DNA of 64,000 nt, from positions 62,001-126,000 of the forward strand of contig DVKG01000012.1 in assembly GCA_018716135.1 (NCBI GenBank), written 5' to 3'. Position numbers and translations under genes: made by a program. Source of the stretch: Scybalosoma faecavium. GTDB taxonomy: Bacteria > Bacillota > Clostridia > Christensenellales > Christensenellaceae. Position 1 is the stretch's first letter; each line of letters opens with the position of its first letter. Shown piece by piece: positions 1-8,397 of the stretch. Below the pieces are notes generated by a model. The model saw only the letters and a list, made by a program, of their open reading frames with translations, searched no databases and was not told where the DNA came from.

Positions 1-263
1 CAGCTGCTAACATAGACGAATACCTCGGATTCAATCACATAATAGACTGCGACGTAGAAATTCCCCAGGCTTCTCTTGCAGACCGCCCCGCAATGGGCCG
101 CGTGAATATGGTCGAACGCTTTGCCGACGAATGCAAAGACAACTTCGATCTTGTTGAATGCGGCATGAACGAAAAAGAGGCTTGTCAGGAAGCCCGCAGA
201 TGCCTCAGATGCGATCACTTCGGATATGGCATCTTCAAAGGAGGGAGGAAATCAGAATGGTAA
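1..263 (+). CDS. C-terminal end of a glutamate-synthase-small-subunit-like (FAD/NAD(P)) oxidoreductase, partial
   Basis: The window opens inside this gene; only the last 86 codons are present (frame of base 3, stop TAA at 261-263). The end reads as the tail typical of GltD-like or NuoF-GltD-like flavoproteins: an RxNMVERF segment, then EKEACQEARRCLRCD, the Cys-containing motif found near the C-terminus of this family. It overlaps the start of hydA by 7 bases, so the two are almost certainly co-translated. In Clostridia such flavin subunits sit beside NAD(P)-linked [FeFe]-hydrogenases and carry electrons between pyridine nucleotide and the catalytic subunit; that role is inferred here from position. 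The N-terminal domains lie outside the window, so the exact subunit type is not determined. Confidence 0.7.
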   Translation, partial: AANIDEYLGFNHIIDCDVEIPQASLADRPAMGRVNMVERFADECKDNFDLVECGMNEKEACQEARRCLRCDHFGYGIFKGGRKSEW

Positions 264-2008
264 ATCTAACAATAGACAATCAGCTGGTAGAGGTAAGAGA
301 AGGCACTACGATACTGGACGCCGCTCTCCAAGCAGGAATACCCATCCCCAACCTCTGCTATATGAAAGGGCTTAACGAAATAGGCGCATGCAGAATCTGC
401 TGCGTAGAAATAGAAGGTATAAACAAGCTAATCCCCGCATGCAACAACAAAGTCGAGGACGGCATGGTAATTTATACCAACACACCCAAAGTCCGCGAGG
501 CTCGCAGAACAAACATCGAACTGATACTTTCTCAGCACGACTGCCATTGCGCAACATGCGTTCGCAGCGGCAACTGCAAGCTCCAGACTGTAGCAAACAA
601 CTTAGGCGTAGTTGAACTTCCCTACCGTAAAGTAGTACCCACAACGCCTTATTCTAAGAACTTCCCGCTCATCCGCGATGCGTCCAAGTGCATAAAATGT
701 ATGCGCTGTATCCAGATTTGCGATAAGGTTCAGTCCTGCAACATATGGGACGTCTGCGGAACAGGTTCCCGCACAACTGTTGACGTATCGTTCAACAGAA
801 AGCTCAGAGAATCTGAATGCGCACTTTGCGGTCAATGTATAACTCACTGCCCCGTTGGCGCACTCCGCGAGCGCAGCGATATAGAGAAAGCTTTCGACGC
901 AATAGCAGATCCATCCAAAATCACTGTCGTTCAGGTCGCTCCGTCTGTTCGTGCAGCATGGGGCGAAGCTCTGGGCATTGACGGCGATTTCGCTACGGTA
1001 AAACGTCTGGTATGCGCGCTGCGCAAGCTCGGTGTAGACTATGTATTCGACACCAACTTCAGCGCTGACCTTACAATCATGGAGGAAGGCAGCGAGTTCA
1101 TTGAACGCTTTACTCACAAAGAAGATTATAAGTGGCCAATGTTCACTAGCTGCTGCCCCGGCTGGGTTCGTTTCCTCAAGGCGCAATATCCCGATATGAC
1201 AGATCAGCTCTCCACGGCTAAATCTCCGCAGCAAATGTTCGGCGCAGTAGCCAAAAGCTATTATGCAGAGCTGCTCAACGTAGATCCCAAGCGCATCTAT
1301 TCCATATCTGTCATGCCCTGCATAGCTAAAAAGCATGAGGCTGATATTCCCGTTATGAACGACGCAGGCGCCGGTCAGGACGTAGACCTGGTGCTCACAA
1401 CTCGCGAAATCGCACGTATGATTCGTGCAGATAACATCAACCCCGAGCTGCTGGTCGAAGAAGAGTTTGACAGACCTCTCGGCACAGGTTCCGGCGCTGC
1501 TGTAATCTTCGGCGCTACGGGCGGCGTTATGGAGGCGGCTCTCCGTTCCGCATACTTCCTAATCACAGGTGAGAATCCCGATCCTGACGCTTTCGCAAAC
1601 GTCAGAGGTCTGGATGGCTGGAAGGAAGCTACCTTCGACATTAACGGTCTTACGGTCAAAGTAGCAATCGCAAGCGGCCTTGGAAACGCACGCAAGCTTA
1701 TAGAAGCCTGCCGCTCCGGAAAGGTTTCCTACGATTTCGTAGAAATTATGGCATGCCCCAGCGGCTGCGCAGGCGGCGGCGGTCAGCCTATACACGATGA
1801 CGACGCATTTACACCTCTCCGCGTAGACAAGCTCTATGGACTGGACAGAACGACCACGCTTCGTTTCTCTCACGAGAATCCCTCCATCAAGCAGATCTAC
1901 AAGGATTACCTCGGCAAACCTCTGGGTCATCATTCACACAGGCTGTTGCATACGGATCATGACGCATGGGAAATGCCTCGTCCGTTCGTGCCGAATCCTG
2001 AAGACTAA
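257..2008 (+). CDS. hydA: [FeFe]-hydrogenase catalytic subunit, NAD(P)-linked group A type
   Basis: A 583-residue iron-only hydrogenase that interconverts protons and H2 in the cytoplasm. In order: an N-terminal [2Fe-2S] ferredoxin-like domain (Cys34, 45, 48/49, 62), a NuoG-type His-Cys [4Fe-4S] site (His94, Cys98, Cys101, Cys107), two ferredoxin [4Fe-4S] sites (CIKCMRC and CALCGQC with their partner Cys), then the H-cluster domain with all three signatures: TSCCPGW, MPCIAKKHEA and ACPSGCAGGGG. A small-subunit-like C-terminal tail follows. The ATG at 257 follows GGGAGGAAA and begins directly at the ferredoxin domain; an upstream ATG at 158 would add 33 residues unlike the family. It overlaps the preceding flavoprotein gene, which fits an electron-bifurcating or NAD(P)-dependent HydABC-type complex. 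Confidence 0.95.
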   Translation: MVNLTIDNQLVEVREGTTILDAALQAGIPIPNLCYMKGLNEIGACRICCVEIEGINKLIPACNNKVEDGMVIYTNTPKVREARRTNIELILSQHDCHCATCVRSGNCKLQTVANNLGVVELPYRKVVPTTPYSKNFPLIRDASKCIKCMRCIQICDKVQSCNIWDVCGTGSRTTVDVSFNRKLRESECALCGQCITHCPVGALRERSDIEKAFDAIADPSKITVVQVAPSVRAAWGEALGIDGDFATVKRLVCALRKLGVDYVFDTNFSADLTIMEEGSEFIERFTHKEDYKWPMFTSCCPGWVRFLKAQYPDMTDQLSTAKSPQQMFGAVAKSYYAELLNVDPKRIYSISVMPCIAKKHEADIPVMNDAGAGQDVDLVLTTREIARMIRADNINPELLVEEEFDRPLGTGSGAAVIFGATGGVMEAALRSAYFLITGENPDPDAFANVRGLDGWKEATFDINGLTVKVAIASGLGNARKLIEACRSGKVSYDFVEIMACPSGCAGGGGQPIHDDDAFTPLRVDKLYGLDRTTTLRFSHENPSIKQIYKDYLGKPLGHHSHRLLHTDHDAWEMPRPFVPNPED

Positions 2009-2017
2009 CTCCTCCTT

Positions 2018-2065
2018 TTGAGAGGCGGCGGCAAAGCTTAGTCCCGTGATGTCACCGTCTCTCAA
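2018..2065 (+). other. Long stem-loop in the hydA 3' region
   Basis: Bases 2018-2028 (TTGAGAGGCGG) pair with 2055-2065 (CCGTCTCTCAA), giving an 11-bp stem with one G-T pair and a 26-base structured loop. It starts ten bases after the hydA stop and lies upstream of the strong terminator at 2124. No riboswitch class was recognised. It may be an mRNA-stability element or a first weak terminator. Confidence 0.4.
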
Positions 2066-2123
2066 TATAAGGCAAAAATATATAGTTCATTTTTAAAATA
2101 TAAATATCTCCAAACACAAAAGG

Positions 2124-2160
2124 GCGGCGCTGAGCTTTCGAGCTCAGCGCCGCTACTTTT
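2124..2160. terminator. Bidirectional rho-independent terminator between hydA and the TM1266-type gene
   Basis: A perfect 13-bp stem (2124-2136 with 2141-2153) closes a TTCG tetraloop. T-rich sequence follows on the plus strand (TACTTTTA) and on the minus strand (complement of AACACAAAA), so it serves both convergent genes. Confidence 0.9.
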
Positions 2161-2177
2161 AATTCTGATTAAATTTC

Positions 2178-2411
2178 CTAATTTTCTTTTACAGTGACGT
2201 CACATATTTCGTTCAGTTCAGATACGAGAGCTTTAATATCATTTTCGCCGCCCTCTGCAATTATTGCAAGTGCCGCCACATTCTGCTCTGCAAACGGAAT
2301 ACCTACGCGCCCGCGAACAATGCCCGCATATTTTGAGATTATGCTGTTAAAGCTCTCCTGTTTTTCATGCGGCGCATCCATAAGCACGCTGATTACTGCG
2401 ATCTTTGTCAT
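2178..2411 (-). CDS. Iron-only hydrogenase system regulator, TM1266 family (putative)
   Basis: A 77-residue ferredoxin-fold-like protein with the N-terminal MTKIAVISVLMDAPHEKQESFN stretch typical of the TM1266 family, whose genes are found with [FeFe]-hydrogenases and their maturases. The predicted ACT/NikR-C-like fold suggests a small-molecule sensing or regulatory role, but no DNA-binding segment is seen and the biochemical function is not established. It is convergent with hydA, separated by a shared terminator, and has its own strong promoter (2453-2481), so it is transcribed alone. RBS GGAGGC lies just upstream of the ATG. Confidence 0.85.
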   Translation of the reverse strand: MTKIAVISVLMDAPHEKQESFNSIISKYAGIVRGRVGIPFAEQNVAALAIIAEGGENDIKALVSELNEICDVTVKEN

Positions 2412-2452
2412 CTTGGTTGCCTCCTAATTAAATTGTTTCCCTCTGTGGTTTT

Positions 2453-2481
2453 ATTTTAACATCAGCAAGTCTTTATGTCAA
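2453..2481 (-). promoter_or_regulatory. Sigma-A promoter of the TM1266-type gene
   Basis: On the minus strand TTGACA (2481-2476), a 17-bp spacer and TAAAAT (2458-2453). The -35 is perfect and the -10 matches 5 of 6. The start site would lie near 2446, about 35 bases before the ATG. Confidence 0.8.
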
Positions 2482-2505
2482 CATCTGTAAAATAAGCATA
2501 CAAAA

Positions 2506-2534
2506 AGGAGTACAGCTTTTGCCACTGCGCTCCT
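2506..2534 (-). terminator. Terminator after efp
   Basis: On the minus strand AGGAG...CTCCT flanks an inner GCAG/CTGT pair, followed by TTTTTGTAT. It separates efp from the independently transcribed TM1266-type gene. Confidence 0.75.
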
Positions 2535-2556
2535 GCATTTGAAAATAGAAAGCGTA

Positions 2557-3114
2557 TTATACTCGCTCCATATACTCGCCTGTGCGAGTATCAACACGGA
2601 TTTTTTCACCCTCGCTGATGAAGAGAGGAACCATAACCTTCGCGCCGGTCTCGAGGATAGCGGGCTTGTTTCCTGCTGTAGCCGTATCGCCTTTGAAGCC
2701 CGGCTCTGTTTCAGCAACCGTCAGCTCTACGAAGTTGGGAGCTTCTACAGAGAAGGGTTCGCCCTTGAAGAACTTAATAGTCACGTTCATGTTCTCAGTA
2801 ATATACTGGATAGCTTCTTCTACCTTGTCATGGTTAAGAGGAAGCTGATCGAATGTCTCTGTATCCATAAAATAGTAGAGCTCACCGTCGGAATACAGAT
2901 ACTGCATTTCCTTGCGTTCTACCATAGCCTTGGGATATTTCTCTGTGGGGTTGAATGTACGCTCGAGTACGCTGCCTGTCATTACGTTTTTAATCTTTGT
3001 ACGAACAAAAGCCGCGCCCTTTCCCGGTTTTACATGCTGAAAATCTACGATCATCCATACCTGACCATCTATTTCAACCGTCATGCCCTTGCGAAATTCA
3101 CCTGCTGTTACCAT
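2557..3114 (-). CDS. efp: Elongation factor P
   Basis: A 185-residue protein of normal EF-P length with the three beta-barrel domains: a KOW-like N-terminal domain with the modification-site loop KPGKGAAFVRTK (the tip residue is Lys in KPGKG), a middle OB domain, and a C-terminal OB domain ending in the family signature DTRTGEYMERV. EF-P binds the ribosome between the P and E sites and relieves stalling at polyproline. Last gene of the minus-strand run flippase-nfo-pepP-efp, 44 bases after pepP; pepP (an X-Pro peptidase) beside efp is common in Firmicutes. No modification enzyme gene is in the window. Confidence 0.97.
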   Translation of the reverse strand: MVTAGEFRKGMTVEIDGQVWMIVDFQHVKPGKGAAFVRTKIKNVMTGSVLERTFNPTEKYPKAMVERKEMQYLYSDGELYYFMDTETFDQLPLNHDKVEEAIQYITENMNVTIKFFKGEPFSVEAPNFVELTVAETEPGFKGDTATAGNKPAILETGAKVMVPLFISEGEKIRVDTRTGEYMERV

Positions 3115-3158
3115 GTTTAATCTCCTTCTTAAATTGATTCCATCTTTTGATATTATTA

Positions 3159-4226
3159 TTAAATGATGACTAAATCTTTACTGAGAGTATAAAAGCTCTC
3201 ACAGCCATTCTCCGTCACCACTACCATATCTTCCGCTCGCGCGCCGAAACTGCCTCTGATGTATATCCCCGGCTCTATAGTTACGACATTGCCGATCTCC
3301 AAAGGAATTTCAGAATGCAGCATTCTCGGCAGTTCGTGAACACTGTAACCCACGCCATGTCCTGTAGCGTATTCAAAACAGTTTCCATAACCCGCCGCTT
3401 CTATCACATCGCGCGCCGCTTTGTCCACCGCCTTCGCACTCACACCCGGAGCTATCGCCTCGAATGCCGCATCGTTAGCAGACCTCACTATATTATATAT
3501 CAGCTCTCGCTTTTCTTCAAGTCCCCCGACGCTAATTGTACGGGTGAAATCAGTGCATCCGCTGTCTAAGCGTACTCCCATATCTATCATAGCCCAATCA
3601 TGCTCTTGCAGACGCGCAGATGAGGGAGTCCAGATAGGTTCGCCCGTATTTCGCCCAAACGCCACTACAGGCGGAAAAGAAGGCTCGGCGCCCTGCTTAT
3701 GAATCGAATAGAGTATTTCAGCATAGATATCCTGCTCCGAAACTCCCGGCTTCATTTTTGATACGGCGTTGAGAAAAGCTTTCTCTGTTATCTCAGCGCC
3801 TCGGCGCATTCCCGCGATCTCTTCCTCTGTTTTTATTTGACGAAGTTTATAAACTATATCGTCCACAGGCATAAGCTCCAAGTCCAACTGCTCGTCATAC
3901 TTTTGCTTTTGCAGCAAAGTAACGTGTTTGAACTCTATGCCCAAAGATTTTGCATTGTGATCCGCCGTCAGTTCAGATATTATGCCCATTCGCTCAAACG
4001 CCACAGACTTCAGCGGCTCAAGCCCTTTTATTGTATTTTTTATATGATCTATAAATCTAAAATCAGTTATATAATACTGCTTATCACGAAATATAATCAC
4101 AAAGGAATCCGCCGCATTCAATCCGGAATACCACTGAACATTGCGCGGGCTGGTCAGCAGCACGGCATCCATCCCGTTATCATTCATATATGCGCGTATC
4201 GCTTTTGCTTTGTTGTCGCTATACAC
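3159..4226 (-). CDS. pepP: Xaa-Pro aminopeptidase, M24 family
   Basis: A 355-residue cytoplasmic dimetal peptidase that removes N-terminal residues preceding proline. It has a creatinase-like N-terminal domain (about 1-130) and a pita-bread catalytic domain. Metal-binding and catalytic residues are visible in MIDMGVRLDSGCTDFTRT (two Asp), GHGVGYSVHE (His), IEPGIY (Glu) and GARAEDMVVV (Glu). The start is GTG at 4226, preceded by GGAGGCGAAAG; it overlaps the end of nfo by 8 bases, which indicates translational coupling. The gene could equally be named pepQ; the aminopeptidase and prolidase members are not separable by eye. Confidence 0.9.
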   Translation of the reverse strand: MYSDNKAKAIRAYMNDNGMDAVLLTSPRNVQWYSGLNAADSFVIIFRDKQYYITDFRFIDHIKNTIKGLEPLKSVAFERMGIISELTADHNAKSLGIEFKHVTLLQKQKYDEQLDLELMPVDDIVYKLRQIKTEEEIAGMRRGAEITEKAFLNAVSKMKPGVSEQDIYAEILYSIHKQGAEPSFPPVVAFGRNTGEPIWTPSSARLQEHDWAMIDMGVRLDSGCTDFTRTISVGGLEEKRELIYNIVRSANDAAFEAIAPGVSAKAVDKAARDVIEAAGYGNCFEYATGHGVGYSVHELPRMLHSEIPLEIGNVVTIEPGIYIRGSFGARAEDMVVVTENGCESFYTLSKDLVII

Positions 4227-5082
4227 CTTTCGCCTCCAAATACATGCGCTTCATAGCGGCCGCGTCCTCTGTCATCGTACCCTTGCTCTCGCAGAGTATG
4301 CGCGGCTCGAGCTTATATTTTATAAGCACAGGCGCCAGATTTGCAAAATCAGGTCCGAAGCCCTCGTCGGCAAAAGTGACATGCGCCTTCTCCCCCATTT
4401 TGGTATAGGCAATTTTTGAGAAATGAACATGCATCGAGCTCGTGCGCTCCTGCCCTATTCCATCTATGAGCTGCTTGATTATACTCTCAAAATCTTCTTG
4501 AGAATTAATCGCACCGATACCTCTGGCATGAAGATGTGCAAAATCTATCGTCGGGATCAACCTCTCATCTATTCTGCACATCTCTATCGTCTCGGCAAGA
4601 TCGCCAAGCTGGTTTATTTTCCCCATAGTCTCCGGACAGTAAGTAAGATCGCCCATCCCTTCGCTGTCTATTATTTTAAGCACCTCGGCTAGATTCGTAA
4701 GAATATGCGCCTGAGCCTGAGCGCGATCCTGTTTGCCTCTCGCACCGGGATGAAATACTATTCTGTCTGCGCCGAGCCACTTAGCCGCGCGCGCACTCTC
4801 GAGAAAATAGTTTATATTCTTCCCGAATTTTTCCTCATCTGCATTTGCGTCAAACGCTAAATTTATGAAATACGGCGCATGCACACTCATGGCGATGCCA
4901 TACTTCTCCGCTTCGTGTTTAATTTTATTCGCACTTTTCTCTCCCACACGCACTCCTCTGCCAAAAGAGTATTCGTATGCGTCAAGCCCTTTTTTAGACA
5001 CAAACTCCATAGCCTCGTATGTATGCTTGCCGCCCTGCGCGTAGAAATCCTCGGAGTTCCCACTGGGACCGAATCTTATCAT
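4219..5082 (-). CDS. nfo: Endonuclease IV-like TIM-barrel (AP endonuclease 2 family)
   Basis: A 287-residue AP-endonuclease family protein. The TIM barrel shows zinc-ligand-like motifs in order: SVHAPYFINL (His), IVFHPGARG (His), CPETMGK (Glu), TIDFAHLHARG (Asp, His), MHVHFSKI (His, His), and a final ILCESKGTM (Glu). Members cut abasic sites in DNA base-excision repair. Its ATG overlaps the flippase stop (ATGA) and its end overlaps pepP. The length is near that of bacterial Nfo (about 280), although some residues around the motifs are divergent, so a related sugar-isomerase-like activity is not fully excluded. Confidence 0.85.
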   Translation of the reverse strand: MIRFGPSGNSEDFYAQGGKHTYEAMEFVSKKGLDAYEYSFGRGVRVGEKSANKIKHEAEKYGIAMSVHAPYFINLAFDANADEEKFGKNINYFLESARAAKWLGADRIVFHPGARGKQDRAQAQAHILTNLAEVLKIIDSEGMGDLTYCPETMGKINQLGDLAETIEMCRIDERLIPTIDFAHLHARGIGAINSQEDFESIIKQLIDGIGQERTSSMHVHFSKIAYTKMGEKAHVTFADEGFGPDFANLAPVLIKYKLEPRILCESKGTMTEDAAAMKRMYLEAKGV

Positions 5083-6629
5083 CTATGTACTATCCTCCGT
5101 GTTATCTTTGAAAATATACCTTTCGCTATGTCCATCAGCCTGTCACATTCGTCAGTGCCCTTAAAGACTATAAGAAACACCAAATTAGGGATTATCATGC
5201 AAATAAGCAGACGGCCAATTATCGTCAGAATCGACGCTTGAACAAATAGGAAATCACAGACGAGACGTGTGAGTACACATGCCACCGCCGTAGTCAAGAG
5301 ATAAGCTGCATATCTTATAAAATAATCTCCCATCCCGGTCTTAAAACCATACTTAAAAAGTATTTTCGGTTCAAGCCACAGCAGAGTGCTGGCCGTGCTG
5401 ACCAGAGTTCCGATATATACGCCTGTCATGCCCAACGAAAAAACCAGCGCCAGAGAGACTACTATATTTACAATAACTGCGGCAATAGGCACCATCCTGC
5501 CCTCACGAAATATCCCCATCGTGTCGCGGAATGTAATGTTGACATTTCTCATACCCTGAGTATAAAAATTAGCAACTATCAGAGTCATTATAACTTCACT
5601 CAGCACTCTGTCGGCGCCCGCCCAGATTGTGACAAACGGCGTGAACAGGCAATAAAAACACACAGAAGCCCAGCCAAACATCCAGAAATTAGCAAACATT
5701 ACTGTCTTGTACATCTTTATCTTTTGCTCTTTAGTTCCAAGAACATTAAGGTTTCCTATGGACGCCGTGATAGCCTTAAACACCTGCTGGAGCAGATTCC
5801 GCACTGTAGTAGTCAAGAGAACATAGTTTGAGTTATAACCGGCCTGAACAGCACCGACAAACGAAGATATGATAACCGTATCCGTGCCGTTTATGACCAC
5901 CTGACCTATTCTATAGAAAACTATGCTTCCCATATCGCTGAATATTTTTTTACGCTCTTTAGGCGATATCTCCAGTTTTGTCGGCTTTGCAATATATGGA
6001 TACATTCTGTTTGCAATTATCATAGTTATAATGTTCTGCAAAACATTTGTCGCGACCTGTATGCTCAGCGTAAGCATGTATTGCTTAGTCAGCAGCATCA
6101 CAACGATCTGCACTGCATAGCACAAGATAGAAGTAGCGTAAACAACATTCGTGACAATATAGTTTTTCTGATGCGCCGTTATCAGCGTGCCTTTATATGC
6201 AAAGAAATACGTCGACGCCGTGTTAATCACAAAGAGAAGAAAAATAATTTGCACATGATCCGGCATCGTCTGACCGGGTTCGAGCTTTATGAAAGACTCC
6301 GCAAAAAACGAGACTATTATGCCGGCTATGACTATAACCACGCCTATAGTCCTGTACGCTTTGCCATAGAGCTTCATAAGCGCCTTGATTTTGTTCTTAT
6401 CCTGCTCGGCGACCGGTTTGTACAGAGCATAAACAATGGCCGTACCCACACCTAGGTCAGCCAGCGAGAAAAGCATAAGAATATCAGTAAAGGTACCGTT
6501 AATTCCCAGATATATATCGCTTAGCGTATGTATAAACACAGTGCGCATCGCGAAGCTCATTATTATGTTGAGAATCTGCCCTGTCAGACCGAAGGCAATA
6601 TTTCTCAATGAATTTTGTGTTCTGCTCAA
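5079..6629 (-). CDS. Polysaccharide flippase (MOP/Wzx-type membrane transporter)
   Basis: A 516-residue protein with about 14 predicted membrane segments and the polysaccharide-biosynthesis layout of the MOP superfamily: an N-terminal RNIAFGLTGQILNIIMSF helix, an FTDILMLFSLADLGVGTAI segment and repeated six-helix halves. Such proteins flip lipid-linked oligosaccharides across the cytoplasmic membrane. The start is TTG at 6629, six to seven bases after AGGAGA. First gene of the run leading to efp, with its own promoter at 6665-6693. No glycosyltransferases are nearby, so the substrate is unknown. Confidence 0.85.
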   Translation of the reverse strand: MSRTQNSLRNIAFGLTGQILNIIMSFAMRTVFIHTLSDIYLGINGTFTDILMLFSLADLGVGTAIVYALYKPVAEQDKNKIKALMKLYGKAYRTIGVVIVIAGIIVSFFAESFIKLEPGQTMPDHVQIIFLLFVINTASTYFFAYKGTLITAHQKNYIVTNVVYATSILCYAVQIVVMLLTKQYMLTLSIQVATNVLQNIITMIIANRMYPYIAKPTKLEISPKERKKIFSDMGSIVFYRIGQVVINGTDTVIISSFVGAVQAGYNSNYVLLTTTVRNLLQQVFKAITASIGNLNVLGTKEQKIKMYKTVMFANFWMFGWASVCFYCLFTPFVTIWAGADRVLSEVIMTLIVANFYTQGMRNVNITFRDTMGIFREGRMVPIAAVIVNIVVSLALVFSLGMTGVYIGTLVSTASTLLWLEPKILFKYGFKTGMGDYFIRYAAYLLTTAVACVLTRLVCDFLFVQASILTIIGRLLICMIIPNLVFLIVFKGTDECDRLMDIAKGIFSKITRRIVHR

Positions 6630-6664
6630 AGTCTCATCTCCTGTATATTCGTATACTAATTGTC

Positions 6665-6693
6665 ATTATACCCAACATTCTCAATAAAATCAA
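6665..6693 (-). promoter_or_regulatory. Sigma-A promoter of the flippase-nfo-pepP-efp operon
   Basis: On the minus strand TTGATT (6693-6688), 17-bp spacer, perfect TATAAT (6670-6665). The start site would be near 6658, 29 bases before the TTG start codon. Confidence 0.75.
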
Positions 6694-6752
6694 TAGCACA
6701 TGCGGGAGTCACTTTTCAGCTTTATACGCATATAATTTCATCAGGAGGTGCT

Positions 6753-7034
6753 ATGATGAAAAAGGATTTAAAAAGCTTCATGAAAGGCAAAGGCAAGGAA
6801 GACGTCCCGCCGGACGTAAAACAGGATATAGAGAAAAAAGCGGCAAAATATCAGGGAAAGAGCGAAGACGAGCTTATGCGCGAGCTGAGTAAAGAAATTG
6901 CAAAAGGCAAGCAGGAGGGAAGCTTCACCAAAGAAAGCGCAGATAATTTCGTAAAAACCGTCTCGCCTATGCTCAACAGCGCACAAAAGAAAAAGCTGGA
7001 CGCCATAATGCGTCAGATGAAGGCGGATAAATGA
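6753..7034 (+). CDS. Small highly charged hypothetical protein
   Basis: A 93-residue protein, Lys/Glu rich, predicted mostly helical, without membrane segment or signal. It has a KSEDELMRELSKEIAKGKQEG helix and a C-terminal LNSAQKKKLDAIMRQMK helix. No family was recognised. The ATG at 6753 follows AGGAGGTG with 2-3 bases between; an ATG in the same frame three bases later (6756) would give better spacing. The stop overlaps the next gene start by 4 bases (ATGA), so the two are a translationally coupled pair of unknown function. Confidence 0.8.
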   Translation: MMKKDLKSFMKGKGKEDVPPDVKQDIEKKAAKYQGKSEDELMRELSKEIAKGKQEGSFTKESADNFVKTVSPMLNSAQKKKLDAIMRQMKADK

Positions 7035-7585
7035 AACGTATTCTCCCAAACTCCGGTGCAATTCCCCCTCCGAAACAGCAGCCGCAAAGGCAGCCGCCGC
7101 TGTCCCCCATGCTCAGCGCACTGTTGGGAACTACATTACAAGACGGTCTATGCAACCGCACTGCGTTTAATCTTTTAGCAGACATATATCCATATACTAC
7201 AGGCCGCGACAGAGAGAGCATAAAAAATCTGCTGGATATGCACGCTCAGCTCAGTTACGTCGCGGATTCTCCCGCCCTTCCTCCTGTGCGAACGCATTGT
7301 CTGCGCCGCCCGATGACTCAGGAAGAGAGACTGCGCGGAATGCTGCGCGTTCTAAGAAAATACGGCGGCATGAAGCAAAACAGTGCATTCACTATGATGG
7401 AGAGATATTTCGACATGTCTGCCAGAGTAAACTCGCTGCGCGGCGGAACAGGCGGTATGGGCGACATACTGTCCATGATTTCCCCGGGCGCAGCCGGCAT
7501 GGGCAATATGCTAAACATGATGCAGAACTTGCAAGGTATGCAGAACATGGATATGTCTGCCCTTCTAAACATGATGAAAAAGTAA
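7031..7585 (+). CDS. Hypothetical protein with methionine/glycine-rich C-terminus
   Basis: 184 residues. Residues 1-30 are Pro/Gln rich (PPPKQQPQRQPP); the centre is helical with Arg clusters (EERLRGMLRVLRKYGG); the last 45 residues hold about 14 Met with Gly and Asn, for example GDILSMISPGAAGMG and NMMQNLQGMQNMDM. The Met-rich helices resemble in composition the M domain of SRP54, but no other SRP feature is present, so this is only an analogy. No secretion signal. Coupled by ATGA overlap to the preceding gene and followed by a terminator. Confidence 0.8.
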   Translation: MKRILPNSGAIPPPKQQPQRQPPLSPMLSALLGTTLQDGLCNRTAFNLLADIYPYTTGRDRESIKNLLDMHAQLSYVADSPALPPVRTHCLRRPMTQEERLRGMLRVLRKYGGMKQNSAFTMMERYFDMSARVNSLRGGTGGMGDILSMISPGAAGMGNMLNMMQNLQGMQNMDMSALLNMMKK

Positions 7586-7589
7586 AAAA

Positions 7590-7620
7590 GAGTGGAGATG
7601 ACAGTCTCCACTCCTGTTCT
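7590..7620. terminator. Bidirectional terminator between the unknown pair and the nitroreductase
   Basis: Nine-bp perfect stem GAGTGGAGA (7590-7598) with TCTCCACTC (7605-7613), six-base loop, then CTGTTCTTTT on plus; the minus strand continues into TTTTTTACTTTTT. Confidence 0.85.
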
Positions 7621-7631
7621 TTTGCTTAAAA

Positions 7632-8147
7632 TTATGCTTTTATTATCCTGCCCTCTCTCCTAGGTTTAGCCTCGGCGGGACGCGCGGAATATCCCAGTAT
7701 GACAAAGCCAACGCCCGTGTACTTCTCATCTACACCCCATTTTCTCATATAGGCCTTTCCTTCATCAGTTGAGAATACCTCTCGGGCGCGATGTATCCAG
7801 CAGGACGCGACGCCGAGGCTGTGAGCCGCGAGCATCATTGTCCCTATGCAAAGGCTTCCGTCTTCGACATATGTCCGACGAGTCGAGTCTGCAAATACAA
7901 CCAAAAGCGTCGGAGCGCCGTAAAACGGATCTGCATCAACACCCATCACTGCCGCATTCATTCTCGACAATTCTGATATAGTCTCTTTATCCTGCACGGC
8001 AACCGTAATCGGAGACTGCATTCCCATGCCGGAAGGAGCATAAAGCCCTGCATTTAATATTTCATCCAGCAAATCCGGTGAAATCTGCTCCGGTTTGTAC
8101 GCGCGTATGGCGCGGCGTTCTAATATGTTCTTTATCGTTTCGTTCAT
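7632..8147 (-). CDS. Nitroreductase family protein
   Basis: A 171-residue FMN-dependent oxidoreductase of the short nitroreductase group. It begins with the family hallmark ERRAIRAYKPEQISPDLL (FMN-phosphate Arg), contains GLYAPSGMGMQSP and an AAHSLGVASCWIHRA segment, and ends in GYSARPAEAKPRREGRIIKA, the usual Arg-containing tail. Members reduce nitro- or quinone-like compounds or act in redox balance; the substrate cannot be told. The gene stands alone, convergent with the pair at 6753-7585 and sharing its terminator. Confidence 0.9.
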   Translation of the reverse strand: MNETIKNILERRAIRAYKPEQISPDLLDEILNAGLYAPSGMGMQSPITVAVQDKETISELSRMNAAVMGVDADPFYGAPTLLVVFADSTRRTYVEDGSLCIGTMMLAAHSLGVASCWIHRAREVFSTDEGKAYMRKWGVDEKYTGVGFVILGYSARPAEAKPRREGRIIKA

Positions 8148-8331
8148 ACTTATACCCCCTTGTGTTCCGTTTTACTATTTTAGGATAATACAATTTTCAC
8201 GACATTACAAGACTTTAGCCATATTAATATAATGCTTTTCTACATTTCTGCGTCTTGCCCTGCTCAGTTCCAAATATATAAGCAATAAAAAAGCATGGCA
8301 GTAATTAGTAAAAAAGCTCTGTTTTAATGGA

Positions 8332-8361
8332 TTTTTCCTGCGTGGCATGATACAATATAAT
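8332..8361 (+). promoter_or_regulatory. Probable promoter of fprA
   Basis: A perfect TATAAT at 8356-8361 lies 37 bases before the fprA ATG. The -35 region is poor (TTTTTC at 8332-8337, 18-bp spacing), so activation by a regulator is possible. Confidence 0.4.
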
Positions 8362-8397
8362 AAGGATAGCAACTTACTTTATAAAAGGAGAAGGCAT

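Noticed and set aside
602..1336. 244-codon open frame opposite hydA
   Set aside because: Shadow of a conserved hydrogenase gene; no ribosome site or recognisable domain.
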